A DNA stretch of 22,718 nucleotides from Chara braunii (GCA_003427395.1 BFEA01000029.1:2272962-2295679), one strand, 5' to 3'. Positions 1 through 8,722 are shown, numbered from the stretch's first letter. Made by a program: numbers and translations. The notes: a model not told the origin generated them from the letters alone.

Positions 1-499
1 TGTGTATATTGAATATAAGGATGCACAAGGCTGCCAAAACAAAGGACTCGAATACAGGTTGTGGCCCGCACCGGCTGGTCTGGATGCAGGTTGTGGCCTG
101 GACTGCCTGGAAGGTGGGGCGTTCTGATCGTAGCTATGGATTTTTTCGTAATCCTTCTAAAGGCAAAAGCAGTCCTTGCATAATGCCTCTTGCGGGTCCA
201 CGAGAAACTCGATCAGGAGGCCGTACTAGGCAGCACGACTGTTGAGGAAGCTCCCCCCTCTTTTTTTTTGGGGGGGGGGCGGTCATGTCTTTTCACACAG
301 CGCCTGGAGCAGGTTTTGGACGTTCTTTGGCCGGTGTGCTGTGACATTTCACACTGTGCCTGTGGAAGCCCCGACGATTTTACTTTGGTCCATGTTGCCA
401 ATGTTTGAATGCAAGTACGTAGTTGTTGCGTTCGGAGACCTGTGACCTTTTTTTGGGGGGGGGTCGTGCTCGGGGGCCAGGCTTTGCCTGCGTAGCACG
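1..499. other. non-coding, no gene recognised
   Basis: I see no recognisable protein or RNA gene here. The notable content is two T-then-G homopolymer blocks: nine T then ten G at 261-279, and seven T then nine G at 448-463. Short open frames in this stretch have no recognisable domain. If the SGT1 gene extends leftward, as its missing 5' exons require, this could be SGT1 intron. Confidence 0.5.
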
Positions 500-1480
500 G
501 CCGACGAGGCACGCAGGAGGAGGAGGAAGACATGCGGAGAACACTATAGGAGGAGGAGTGGCGAGCCGTCCCCACACTGCGGGAGGAGGAGGAGAGAGGA
601 ACGGAGAAGAACATAATCATGGAAAAAAGGAACAACTGGGCACGTGCACCACATGGCGTATGTATGAGGCGGCGGAGGCGCAGGAGGGGGGAAAGAAGCA
701 GCAAGAAAAGAAAAAGGTGGGAAAGGTGCGAGGTGAGGAGGAAGAGGAGCAAGGGGTGGAGGTGTGAGATGAGGAAGAGGAGCTGTGGGGTTGGGATGTC
801 TGCAAATGTATAAGCAGCAAGAGTAGAGGAGCGGGAGGAGGACAGGGAGCGCAAGGAGGAGCGGGAGCGGGAAGAGCTGGAACGGCAAGAGGACGGTGAA
901 TAGGCCGAGTGGGCGGGGGGGGGAGGAGGGCAATGAGGAAGGGGGGGGTTGAAGCAAGTGGAGGTAGCCGAGGAGGTGGAGGAGGAGGAGGAAGCTGAGG
1001 AGGAGAAGTATGGAGGAAAGAGGAGACCCAAAGAAAGAGGGAGGGCAAGGAGTGGGAGGAGAGGAAGCGGCAGGAGCAGCAGAAGCGGGAGGAGGAGCAG
1101 GAGCAGGAGCAGCAGCAACGTCAGGAGGAGGGGTGGAGCAGCNGGAGAGGAAGCGGCAGGAGCAGCAGAAGCGGGAGGAGGAGCAGGAGCAGGAGCAGCA
1201 GCAACGTCAGGAGGAGGGGTGGAGCAGCTGAGGTAGCTGAGGAGGAGGAGGAGGAGGAGCGGCAGCTACGCCGGGAGGAGGGGTGGAGCTAGTGGAGGTA
1301 GCCGAGGAGGAGGAGGAGGAGAACGAGGAGGAGAATGGAGGAATGAGGAGACCTGAGCAAGGACATAGGGCAAGGAGTAGAGGAGCGGGAGGAGGAGAGG
1401 GAGTGGCGGGAGCAGCAGAAGCGGGAGGAGCAGCAGGAGCAGGAGCAGCAGCAATGCCAGGAGTGGTGGGAACCAGAGGA
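500..1480. repeat. GGA-rich purine minisatellite with higher-order repeats
   Basis: The + strand is almost pure purine with recurrent GGAGGA, GAGCAGGAGCAG and GCGGGAGGAG motifs. A longer order is visible: the block starting near 951 (GTGGAGGTAGCCGAGGAGG, then a GGAGGAAAGAGGAGACC-like run, then GGGCAAGGAGT) recurs in diverged form from about 1285, a spacing near 334 bp. One frame reads as Glu/Gln/Arg-rich coiled-coil-like peptide and its complement as Leu/Pro/Ser-rich peptide; both are what this composition gives by chance and I do not call them genes. Confidence 0.85.
1061..1232. repeat. 86-bp near-identical tandem duplication with an N between copies
   Basis: The unit starting GAGGAAGCGGCAGGAGCAGC at 1061 restarts at 1147, a period of 86 bp, with virtually no differences. 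An ambiguous base at 1143 lies just before the copy boundary. A more diverged related copy follows at about 1396-1480. The near identity beside an N may mean recent duplication or an unresolved collapse or expansion in the assembly. Confidence 0.85.
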
Positions 1481-1500
1481 GCATCAGTGCATTGCATGCG

Positions 1501-1527
1501 GTATGACTTGTGCAATCTTTGATTCAG
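1501..1527. repeat. 27-bp direct repeat, left copy, flanking the rps12 fragment
   Basis: This stretch contains GCAATCTTTGATTCAG and is repeated at 1697-1723 as GCAATCTTTGATTTAG. The copies differ at three of 27 positions, all transitions. They abut both ends of the mitochondrial rps12 fragment, so they look like a long target-site duplication or microhomology from the insertion event. The AG end also resembles a 3' splice site. Confidence 0.75.
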
Positions 1528-1694
1528 GAGTATGCCTTCGTGTTTCTACAAGATCACCAAAAAAACCCAACTCAGCTTTACGCAAAATAGCCAAAGTGAG
1601 ACTAACCAATCGAAATGAGGTTGTTGGCCACATTCTGGGAGAAGGCTATTATTTACAAGAGCATTCTATTGTTATGGTTCGAGGAGGTCGAGTC
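1527..1694 (+). pseudogene. rps12: mitochondrial rps12 internal fragment (nuclear mtDNA insertion)
   Basis: The translation from 1527 gives about 56 residues of mitochondrial-type small-subunit protein S12, including the hallmark [15 protein letters not shown], then LQEHSI and RGGRV. Ribosomal protein S12 forms part of the decoding centre. The mitochondrial rather than plastid type is shown by [19 protein letters not shown] and by NEVVGHI after the KVRL block. The fragment starts at GVCL and ends at RGGRV, so the first third and the last third (the KDLPGV part and the RRRGRSKYG-type tail) are missing. No internal stop is present, but the normally invariant Pro of HIPGEGH is Leu and the His after GEG is Tyr, both explained by C-to-T changes. 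The open frame continues through the flanking repeats to a TGA at 1716. It is an isolated insertion, probably in an upstream SGT1 intron, and not a functional gene. Confidence 0.9.
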
Positions 1695-1696
1695 GT

Positions 1697-1723
1697 GTAC
1701 GACTTATGCAATCTTTGATTTAG
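1697..1723. repeat. 27-bp direct repeat, right copy, flanking the rps12 fragment
   Basis: This is the partner of 1501-1527, with three transitions between copies. It begins three bases after the last rps12-like codon. Confidence 0.75.
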
Positions 1724-2215
1724 TACGTCGTCGTGCTCGTTATTTCAAGATCCAACACCCATCTCAGACGTGCTGATGTGAACCTTCCACGTATGATGTG
1801 AATATTTTTGGGTTGCTGGATCACTTTTCTATACCTCTGTGCTCAACTGGGAATTTAGTTCTCACCGCCACCTATCAGACGTGGGGGAGTTTCCATTCAG
1901 TGTATGTTTAACCGCCACTACAATCTTCCAGCGATTTCTTTTTGCCTGGGGGGTTATTGTCCGAGTCCTTGGGGGCTCGGCCTATTGAAATTGTTTGGCC
2001 TTTGCTGTGCCAGCCAAAAGAAACTATTAATTACGCACCGCACATGATGATCAGCGCAGGACTTTCTTGGATGCATTTGAGAATAAGTGGCAACTACAGC
2101 AACATTTATGTCAAAAGGGTATGTCAAGACTCAAAAGGGTATGTTGAGCTATTCTGAGATGGGAAAGAATGGCTTTCTTGCACTTTGTGCTCCTATGCAT
2201 TGTGTAATTTTGCAG
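1724..2215 (+). other. probable SGT1 intron end with 3' splice site
   Basis: I see no coding homology here. The last bases, GTGTAATTTTGCAG ending at 2215, form a normal plant 3' splice acceptor directly before the SGT1 exon. No preceding SGT1 exon is visible upstream within the window, so this intron is at least about 2.2 kb long and would contain the rps12 fragment and the GGA minisatellite. Confidence 0.6.
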
Positions 2216-2320
2216 GAGAAGGATGAGAAGCTGGATGGAGATGCAGCGTTGAACAAACTGTTCCAAGACATATATGCAAATGCGGATGAAGACTCACGGC
2301 GGGCAATGAACAAGTCTTTT
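2216..2320 (+). CDS. SGT1: SGT1 co-chaperone, penultimate exon (SGS domain, first half)
   Basis: This exon encodes 35 residues beginning [16 protein letters not shown] and ending [14 protein letters not shown], the start of the SGS domain of SGT1 (suppressor of G2 allele of skp1). SGT1 is a cytosolic and nuclear adaptor that works with HSP90 and, in land plants, RAR1. It supports stability of NLR immune receptors and SCF ubiquitin ligases. The SGS domain binds LRR clients and HSC70. The exon has a TTTTGCAG acceptor before it and a GTAAGT donor at 2321, and both boundaries are in phase 0. The reading frame joins exactly to the exon at 7334, in the order expected for the family. The TPR and CS domains must be encoded upstream of the window. 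Apart from the missing 5' part I see nothing abnormal in it. Confidence 0.93.
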
Positions 2321-2740
2321 GTAAGTAGTATTCGATGCTATTCATATGATTTTATATTGCAAATTCATCTTTCCTCGATGATAGCTGTTCTCACTGAGCT
2401 GAGGAGCTCTAGTTTGTGAAGGTCCTGATCCATTTGTGAATGTGACTGTACACATGATCAGCATCTAAGTCCTTGTGCTGACAGAAAATTGAACTGTGAG
2501 CTGTTTGGGGATTAGGCATGCGTATTACATAGAGGTTGGTAGGGAGTGGACCTTGACAGAAATGTGTGTTTCTTACTCTTCTTTTTTGTGTCACATTATT
2601 GTGTTCTGGGTTTGAAAACAAATGTCTGATGGATGTTTGTGTGCATTCTTTGTTTTTTTTACTTTTTAAATTTTTTATTGGTCTTGTAGCATCCTTGCAA
2701 CTGCTCAGCGCACCACACTGTCCAGGACCTCCCCAACTTC

Positions 2741-2830
2741 CGTACAAAACCGTACCAGTACCTACAGTACGGCACGGGACTGCGTGCTGTCCGGTGCGGC
2801 CATCTCCCTTCCGGTACGGTTTCGTGTGCG
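2741..2830. repeat. short inverted repeat
   Basis: CGTACAAAACCGTACC at 2741-2756 is mirrored, with a few mismatches, by GGTACGGTTTCGTGTGCG at 2813-2830. Smaller palindromes lie between the arms. It could be a decayed transposon end; no target duplication was found. Confidence 0.5.
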
Positions 2831-2903
2831 AAATGTGTGGAGATGTCCACTCCTCCGTCTGGTCCTGCACACCTGTTGATGAACCGACCAGACTGGACAC
2901 ACC

Positions 2904-3010
2904 ACCGTCTTCACCCGAGTAGAATGTCCGGTCATTAACGCTGCATCTGGACCGAAAGTTGTGCCAAATACAGCTATAATGACCGGGCGTTCTATTCGGG
3001 TGAAGACGGT
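2904..3010. repeat. 34-bp inverted repeat with 39-bp loop
   Basis: The arm 2904-2937 (starting ACCGTCTTCACCCGA) is the reverse complement of 2977-3010 (ending TCGGGTGAAGACGGT) with only three mismatches. No target-site duplication flanks it. It could be a tiny foldback element or one end of a larger, eroded one. Confidence 0.8.
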
Positions 3011-3624
3011 AGGAAGACTGCTGCCGCCATCAGATGGATCAGCGCCTGCCTCAACCCCCCCTTCAGGGGATTTATCTTCATGGCAATGCCACTTTATCAA
3101 AGTGGGACTATACATGTGGCCCGTCATCATGAACATGCGCACAAAACTGCAGAAGAGAAGCCACAAATTCAGCCGTGTCCTGCGACCACTCCGAAAAACA
3201 CATCCCCCACCCCCTTCCCCTCCTAGCCCTCTCACCCCCGGAAACCCTATGAAATCAGCCACCCCCTCCTAGTCCCGTACCCCCTTAAAACCCATTGGAA
3301 ATATCACTTCACTGCTTTTGCAAAACATAAATGGCAAAAAAAGCATTGCCTTTCACAAACGGAAATTATTGCTTTAAATGATTTTCCAATTTTCCATGAA
3401 AAACAAAAGTGTCGATGACAATGTGACAAGGGGGCTTGATCTGTAGAGTTCCATTCAAAAATAAATAAATAAACATAGTGACGGGCATGACAAGGAGGAT
3501 ATGAGATGGAGGAGGAAGACGAGGAGATAGAGGAGGATGATGAGGAGGGGGTGAGGAGGACGACGACGACGACGAGGTGGTGAGGACAAGATACCATCAC
3601 AGTTTGAACCAGGGTCACCAGCCC

Positions 3625-3662
3625 GTACGTACGGAGGTCCTTGGGTCGACCTCTGTACGTAC
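3625..3662. repeat. subterminal hairpin of the hAT-like element, left
   Basis: GTACGTACGGAGGTC pairs with GACCTCTGTACGTAC across an 8-bp loop with one mismatch. Subterminal palindromes are common in hAT elements as transposase-binding regions; binding here is inference. Confidence 0.75.
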
Positions 3663-4294
3663 TGGCGTTCGGGGTCCCGTTCGGTGTCCAAACCCGACGG
3701 CGTTCTTCCCCCGCCAAAAATTATTTCAGTGCCTAAAACAAGTTTGTTTTTCTGATTTTTTTTGGGGAGTTCTTTATGATGTGAGGTTTATGCCTATAAA
3801 TTTTGAAGTCATTGCTAAGCCAAAAAAAAAAGAAAAATCGCCAAAGATGGCGGTGTCAAAACGTGCTCGCCCATTCACTGTTTTGTTTTTATTTTTTTTT
3901 TCACTTTTTACTTTTTGTTTTCACTTTATTGCAGGGCCTAAACAATTTTATTATTTTCTTAAACTTTTTAATGATTTTTGTATTATGTGAAGTACACATC
4001 TGTAAATTTTCAGGGCATTTGGTTGTGGCGAGAAAAAGTGAAAAATCGCCAAAGATGGTGGTGTTGAAAACGTGCTCGCTCACTCACTAATTTTAATCCT
4101 CTTTTCATTTTTTCATATTTTTATTATAGTTTTATTTTCTGTATTATATTTTCTATTTCAAGTTTGGTAAGGAATTTGGATATAATGCTCAGGCAAATGT
4201 TGTTTATTATACTTTATTTTATTTTTCTTCATAACGTAGTTTTTTTTTAGATTTTTTTGAATTGTGTTTTTTTTTCGTTTTTTTTTTTTTGGGT

Positions 4295-4367
4295 CTGCGT
4301 TCGGCCGGGCTGAACGCATCCCCAAGGCGTCCTGGACGTTCGGGCGTTCGGCCCGCCCCGAACGCAG
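4295..4367. repeat. subterminal hairpin of the hAT-like element, right
   Basis: The arm 4295-4317 (CTGCGTTCGGCCGGGC then TGAACGC) is mirrored by 4344-4367 (GCGTTCGGCCCGCC then CCGAACGCAG) with few mismatches and a 26-bp loop. Confidence 0.75.
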
Positions 4368-4987
4368 GTTACCCTGGTTTGAACTAAGAAGTTTCCATTA
4401 AAAATAAGGAAAGAAGTGACGAAGCTGTGATAAGGAGGATGAGAGATGGAGGAGGAGGGGTGGAGAGATGGAGGAGGAGGGGTGGAGAGATGGAGGAGGA
4501 AGGCCAGTCCACGAGAATCAGTGTGGATGGAAGACGACGACGAGGAGACAGAGGAGGAGGAGGAGGAGGATGAAGACGAGATACCATCACAGTTTGAACT
4601 CCGAAGTTTCTGTTAAAAAAAAAAGTGACAAGGCCGTGACAAGGAGGATGAGAGATGGAGAGATGGAGGACCAAAGATGGACGAGGAGGGATGGAGGAGG
4701 ACGATGACGAGACATGGCGGAGGATGAGGACGACGACGGCGACGACAACGAAATACCATGACAGTTCGAATTTGAAAGTTTCCATTAAAAAGAAAGAAAA
4801 AAGTGACGAGGCTTTGACAAGGAGGATGAGAGGTGGAGGAAGAGAGATGGAGGATGAGAGATGGAGAGATGGAGGAGGAAGATGGGCGAGGAGGGATGGA
4901 GGAAGAGGATGAGGAGACATGGAGGAGGACAATGACGACGATGAGATACCATCACAGTCAGTCCGAAGTTCAAAGTTTCCATTAAAA

Positions 4988-6377
4988 TGTTACGATCCTG
5001 GCCAATTTCGAAGTATACATTCATCAGAAAGTTCAATGCCCTCCAATTGCAAAAAGAAATGAATGAACTTGAGAGGAGAGAGAGGGAAAGAAGAAGTAGA
5101 AGATGATGTACTCCAGCATAGGCCAATGACAAGGCTTCTCTTCTTCGCCAGCCAATCTCCTCATCCTTGTCTCCTCCCCTCTTATTCAAACAAGAAATAA
5201 CAATAATAATGTTGAATGGCTGAACCAGAATCGATGGCCGAGTCCCACTTCTACTGCAGGCACAACATGAGGTCCACCATAGCCATGGCCACCCTTACTC
5301 TTCCGCTACATGCAGGCCGAGGCTGTGGTGGAGCACTGCGGGCTCTACCGTCCTGTCCAAAGGACAACCCCAAGCAGCTATGTTGCTGCCCTTCTGTCCC
5401 AAGGTCAACACCAGGCAGCTATGCCGCTGCCCACTCAACCGCCATGCCAGACTCCGTCCCGAGCTGCCTTGATGCGGCACTACCCCAACTGGGGCCTTCC
5501 AGATGCAGCGCCTGACAAGGTGATGAAGATGGTGTCCACCATAGCCAGGTAGGTACCTTGCATCTCTCCTCCTTGGTCCCTTTCTCATTCCTCCCCCTAA
5601 CGGTAGAGCTCCACCATAGCCAAGGTGGAAGCTCCCGGCTTCTTCCTCCCAGCAGCCCTGTAGTACCCAGCGCTACTCCAGCCAGCGCTCCAGCAGCGTG
5701 TCGCCAAACTTGCAAACTGAAGAATGAGGCGGGGCTCTTCCCTCGGCCTCTTGATATAGCGGCCTACTTGCCTCCTGGGCGGTGACTTCCAGACCGCTTG
5801 GCCTTCCAAGCAACCGGTACCTCCTCCCTTTCGAAGGGAAACATCATTGCAGACTCTGATATTGCCCTCACAGGCTCTAGACTCAGACTGGATGGACTGG
5901 TACCGGCCTAGACCTAGCCTACCGCTACTGGGCCTCTAAAAATGCCAAATTTATCTTCTTCTGCTCAGCCTCGAGTACCCGGCACATCTACTGCTAACGG
6001 GTGCGGTACCGGCCTACCTGCTACTTGAGTGTTTTCTCCTGCTCTAAGCATCATGGGCCCCTGGCTCCGCTACTTGACTGTTTTCCCTGCTGCAACCGTC
6101 AATGCCACGACCACAGGTAAGTACCGGCCCTACGGGCCTGCCAAACAAGCAAGTACCCTTGCGGGTCACACACACACTTATATTGACAAGCACTCAGACA
6201 GGCAGCACACACACTCATACCGATAAGCACTCAGACAGGCACGCAGGTCGACAGCACGCACACACACAGACTTAGAAAACTCAGCAGAATGCGGGAATCT
6301 CAGCAAGACATCCATTCCATGGGCAGAACTCCAGAAATCAGCAGTGTTCTCAGTCTGTGTTATGGCGGGTCATTACA
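4988..6377. mobile_element. candidate solo LTR of a retrotransposon
   Basis: The satellite unit breaks off at 4987 after CCATTAAAA and resumes at 6378 with AAAAGAAAAAAAA then AAGTGACG, leaving a 1,390-bp block of unrelated, GC-richer sequence. The block begins TGTTACGATCCTGG and ends GGCGGGTCATTACA. It therefore has TG...CA ends, and the two ends are imperfect inverted copies (TGTTACGATCC against TGTAATGACCC), as in LTRs. The flanks offer only a 4-bp AAAA duplication inside an A-rich region, so the target duplication is weak evidence. No gag or pol coding is recognisable. Inside are a 41-bp tandem duplication (5353-5434) and three TCCACCATAGCCA copies (near 5274, 5537, 5610). A TIR transposon is the alternative. 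Confidence 0.5.
5353..5434. repeat. 41-bp tandem duplication
   Basis: CTGTCCAAAGGACAACCCC and what follows is repeated from 5394 with several substitutions; both copies end in a CAGCTATG.TGCTGCCC motif. It lies inside the candidate LTR. Confidence 0.75.
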
Positions 6378-6640
6378 AAAAGAAAAAAAAAAAGAAGTGA
6401 CGTGGCTGTGACAAAGTGGATGAGAGGTGAAGTCGAGAAAAGGAGAGACAGAGGAGAGGATGAGAGGTGAAGTCGAGAAAAGGAGAGACGGAGGAGGAAA
6501 GATGGACGAGTTTGGTGGAGAGATGGAGGAGGAAAGATGGACGAGGAGGGATGGAGGATGGTAGTGAGGAGAGATGGGGGGAAGATAGACGAGGAGAGAT
6601 GGACGAGGAAGGGTAGAGGAGCTGGGCGGGTCAGTTCGAG

Positions 6641-6960
6641 GATGATATCTCAAGGCAAGGCTGTCGCTCTTTTAAATGGAAAAAAAAAAGAAAAAGAAAA
6701 AGAAAAACGAGAAAGAAGAGGAAGGAAAGAAGGAAGGATTTAAAAAAAAGAATGTGCTCGTTAGTACAGTAGGCAGATATGTTCGTTAATACCCCAGGAA
6801 ACATGTTCAATTATTTCAATACCCCTTGTGAAATGTTGGAGTGAATGTTCTTGCTTGCGAAACATCACCCTTCTGTTTCAGTTAAAAAGACCTTATGATA
6901 TACATCTCACATTCTGAAATACGATTGAAATACCAAAATACCGCTTGTTTTTCTTTTCGG
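6641..6960. other. intronic, A-rich, no gene
   Basis: This stretch holds A-rich and (AAAAG)-like simple sequence at 6680-6750 followed by apparently unique AT-rich intron. I see no feature with coding or RNA character. Confidence 0.5.
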
Positions 6961-7045
6961 GTGTGTGTGTGTGTGTTGTGCAGAGTGTGTGTGTGTGTGG
7001 GTGCGGAGTGTGTGTGTGTGTGTGGGTGCAAAGTGTGTGTGTGTG
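6961..7045. repeat. imperfect (GT)n with three about 30-bp units
   Basis: Three GT tracts are separated by GCAGAG, GGGTGCGGAG and GGGTGCAAAG, so the tract is a degenerate minisatellite built on (GT)n. It lies in the SGT1 intron about 290 bp before the acceptor. Confidence 0.85.
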
Positions 7046-7197
7046 TTTCCCTCTTTACTTATCATGACAAATTGGCACAGGATATCTTCAGCGTGTTTGT
7101 TGTGCATCCGCACCGCATTTCTAGTATGCTTACAGCCTTTCACCTCTCTGACATAAAGCTGAGGAACTTGGTACTGTACATTTTCAGTGACTTTGGA

Positions 7198-7255
7198 CAG
7201 GGGTCTGATGCTGGGGCTGGGGTCTGATGCTGGGGTTTGATGCTGGGGTCTGATG
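7198..7255. repeat. GGGGTCTGATGCT tandem repeat near the acceptor
   Basis: About four GGGG(T)YTGATGCT units lie 80-135 bp before the last SGT1 3' splice site, in the G-rich sense strand. Any influence on splicing is speculation. Confidence 0.8.
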
Positions 7256-7333
7256 CACCCATGTAAGCTGGACCTAACCTTGCAATCTGTGGCCTGTTTC
7301 TATCATTTCTGTTTCTCTGCGAAATGTGCACAG

Positions 7334-7441
7334 CAAGAGTCGAATGGGACTGTCCTGTCTACCAATTGGAAAGAGATTGGGCAGAAGAAGGTAGACTCGA
7401 CCCCACCGACAGGTATGGAGGCGAAGAATTTTGAGTACTGA
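7334..7441 (+). CDS. SGT1: SGT1 co-chaperone, last exon (SGS domain, C terminus)
   Basis: The exon encodes 35 residues and a TGA at 7439. It contains the most conserved SGS-domain stretch, ESNGTVLSTNWKE, followed by GQKKVDSTPPTGMEAK and ending NFEY. The acceptor is TGCACAG before CAA GAG. The phase matches the donor at 2321, giving KSF-QESNGTVLS across the junction. Land-plant proteins usually have Val or Ala where this one has Gln, and end KKWEY or similar where this one has KNFEY. The length and end point match the family, so this is the true C terminus. The SGS domain contacts LRR-containing receptors and HSC70 chaperones. Everything downstream is 3' UTR or intergenic. Confidence 0.95.
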   Translation, partial: QESNGTVLSTNWKEIGQKKVDSTPPTGMEAKNFEY

Positions 7442-8197
7442 CGTGAAGGAGAGAATTCTCCATTTGCATCCAAGTCTCACAGATGGAGCGTCTGCAAATG
7501 TGCAAGGAACGGTGAAGAATTTGGCTGAGAAAAGTCAAGCTCCTTTCATGGGAGCATATTATGTGACTTGGAGGTGTAAGCAGATGAACCATACCAGCAC
7601 TGGTACATATCATTGTGGCAAATGGAAGATTTTCTTTTGTCGGCAAGAAGGTAAACAGTATAGCTGTTTGCCGGCTTTTCAGTTAGTAGTAGAGTGTGGG
7701 TGATTGGGTGATTTGGTGAGAGGAGTCGCATTCAATTGTGTTGTTTGATGGCAAGCGTACTCGATATGTAGAGGGCAAGGCTTGCCTATGCTACAAAGTT
7801 ATGATGGGAGGGTTGTTGTATGTGTATCGTGGTATTTGGGGGTACCGGTCTCGATTTGTTTCACCCCTCGAGGCAACCAATTCTGTTTTGTTCCGGCGTT
7901 TTACGTGAAGGGACTTGGTTTGTAGTCTGAAACGAGCGGAGTCCTAAACTGGCAGAGCATCTTTCTTCTTTGTTCCTTTTGATTCTTATTTTGTTCCCTT
8001 CCTCTGGCCTCTGTACTTAGAGTCTAGAGCACCGCTTGCTATTGTGAAGATGTGGCCAGCTTATTGTGACAATACCCATATACACCCAGAAAACCTGACT
8101 GCAGACCTCGCAAGGAGCTTGCAGGGCTTTGATTTGCGCAACTGTTTTGGGCCAACCTCTGTAAATTCTGGTTTGAAAGTTTCATTCCTTTTGGCTA
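7442..8197 (+). other. SGT1 3' UTR and downstream intergenic
   Basis: I see no second gene here. The first few hundred bases are expected to be SGT1 3' UTR, but no polyadenylation site can be placed with confidence. Short frames in this stretch have no recognisable domain. Confidence 0.5.
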
Positions 8198-8304
8198 GTA
8201 CATATATCGGTTCTAGTACATAGGTCGGTTCTAGTACATAGATCGGTTCTTCGTGTTCCTTACCGCTTCACATAGATCATTTCTTCGTGTTCCTGACCGC
8301 TTCA
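8198..8304. repeat. 18-bp x3 then 34-bp x2 tandem repeats
   Basis: Three 18-bp units of the form GTACATAGRTCGGTTCTA start at 8198, 8216 and 8234. The last merges into a 34-bp unit (8237-8270, ending TACCGCTTCA) duplicated at 8271-8304 with three substitutions. This is a two-level tandem structure. Confidence 0.85.
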
Positions 8305-8436
8305 GCGGAGGATGCATGGCCTGTGTTTTGATATTTGAACTGGCTGAATGGAGTTCTGAGCTTTCTTGCATGGGAATGGGGATATATCGTATTATAATAC
8401 TATTATTGCTTGTTGCATTTTGAAAGCATTGTTTTG

Positions 8437-8438
<2 letters not shown>

Positions 8439-8503
<65 letters not shown>
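8439..8503. repeat. (TG)n microsatellite
   Basis: This is a pure TG tract of about 32 units. It produces Cys-Val and His-Thr spurious frames on the two strands. Confidence 0.97.
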
Positions 8504-8505
<2 letters not shown>

Positions 8506-8722
8506 GGAGGCAGTTGCTGGGGACTTGCCAGTGTTGTTCAGCGGAAGTGTATTATTTGAATTTATTTCGCTGTTCGACTTCTGGGTGCTGGACATCATAT
8601 GCCGATATGGGATGTGTAGCATTGTGTACTTCTTTCCAGGTCATTGCGCCTGACACGATGTGCGTGTTTGACAATGTCTCTTAGGGACGTGCCCCAGTGT
8701 GTAGGATTCCGACTTTGTGGCT

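Larger units (their letters stand above)
3610..4376. mobile_element. non-autonomous hAT-like DNA transposon
   Basis: The 767-bp element has 10-bp terminal inverted repeats with one mismatch: CAGGGTCACC at the left and GGTTACCCTG at the right. A perfect 8-bp target duplication, GTTTGAAC, flanks it at 3602-3609 and 4377-4384. An 8-bp duplication with CAGGG-type ends is the signature of the hAT superfamily. Uninterrupted satellite copies nearby (for example near 4590-4605) carry a single GTTTGAAC and act as internal empty sites. Just inside each end is a GC-rich hairpin: 15-bp arms at 3625-3639/3648-3662 and about 23-bp arms at 4295-4317/4344-4367. The AT-rich interior has two diverged copies of a module around GAAAAATCGCCAAAGATGG (3832 and 4040). 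No transposase frame is present, so it would depend on an element elsewhere. Confidence 0.8.
3447..6640. repeat. purine-rich satellite, about 165-215 bp unit, interrupted by two insertions
   Basis: The unit has a fixed order: GAAGTTTCCATTAAAAA, an A-rich run, AAGTGACGAGGCTGTGACAA, GGAGGATGAGAGATGGAGG repeated a variable number of times, then GAGATACCATCACAG and GTTTGAAC. Copies lie at about 3447-3609 continuing after an insertion at 4377, 4385-4598, 4599-4771, 4772-4965, and 4966-4987 continuing after a second insertion at 6378-6640. Copies differ mainly in the number of GATGGAGGAGGA repeats. The array lies wholly inside the SGT1 intron, with the purine strand as the sense strand. Confidence 0.85.
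2321..7333 (+). other. SGT1 last intron, 5,013 bp, filled with repeats and mobile elements
   Basis: The intron starts GTAAGTAG and ends TGTGCACAG. It contains inverted repeats (2741-2830, 2904-3010), a purine-rich satellite (about 3447-6640), a hAT-like element, a candidate solo LTR, GT-rich repeats (6961-7045) and a GGGGTCTGATGCT repeat close to the acceptor. I see no additional exon inside: the two flanking exons join directly in phase with no missing SGS residues. Confidence 0.85.

Noticed and set aside
213-1118. 301-codon - strand frame, Leu/Ser/Pro-rich
   Set aside because: It is the complement of the GGA-rich minisatellite; it lacks stops because of composition and shows no domain.
1527-1694. 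rps12 as a working gene transferred to the nucleus
   Set aside because: Both terminal thirds are missing, invariant residues are changed, and no targeting peptide is visible; it is better explained as an inserted fragment.
2715-2875. Second hAT-like element with CAGGACC/GGTCCTG ends (2723-2867)
   Set aside because: The inverted ends are only seven bases long and the flanking octamers (ACACTGTC and CACACCTG) do not match as a target duplication.
8198-8304. CRISPR-like array
   Set aside because: The units are directly adjacent without unique spacers, there are only a few copies, and the context is eukaryotic nuclear DNA.
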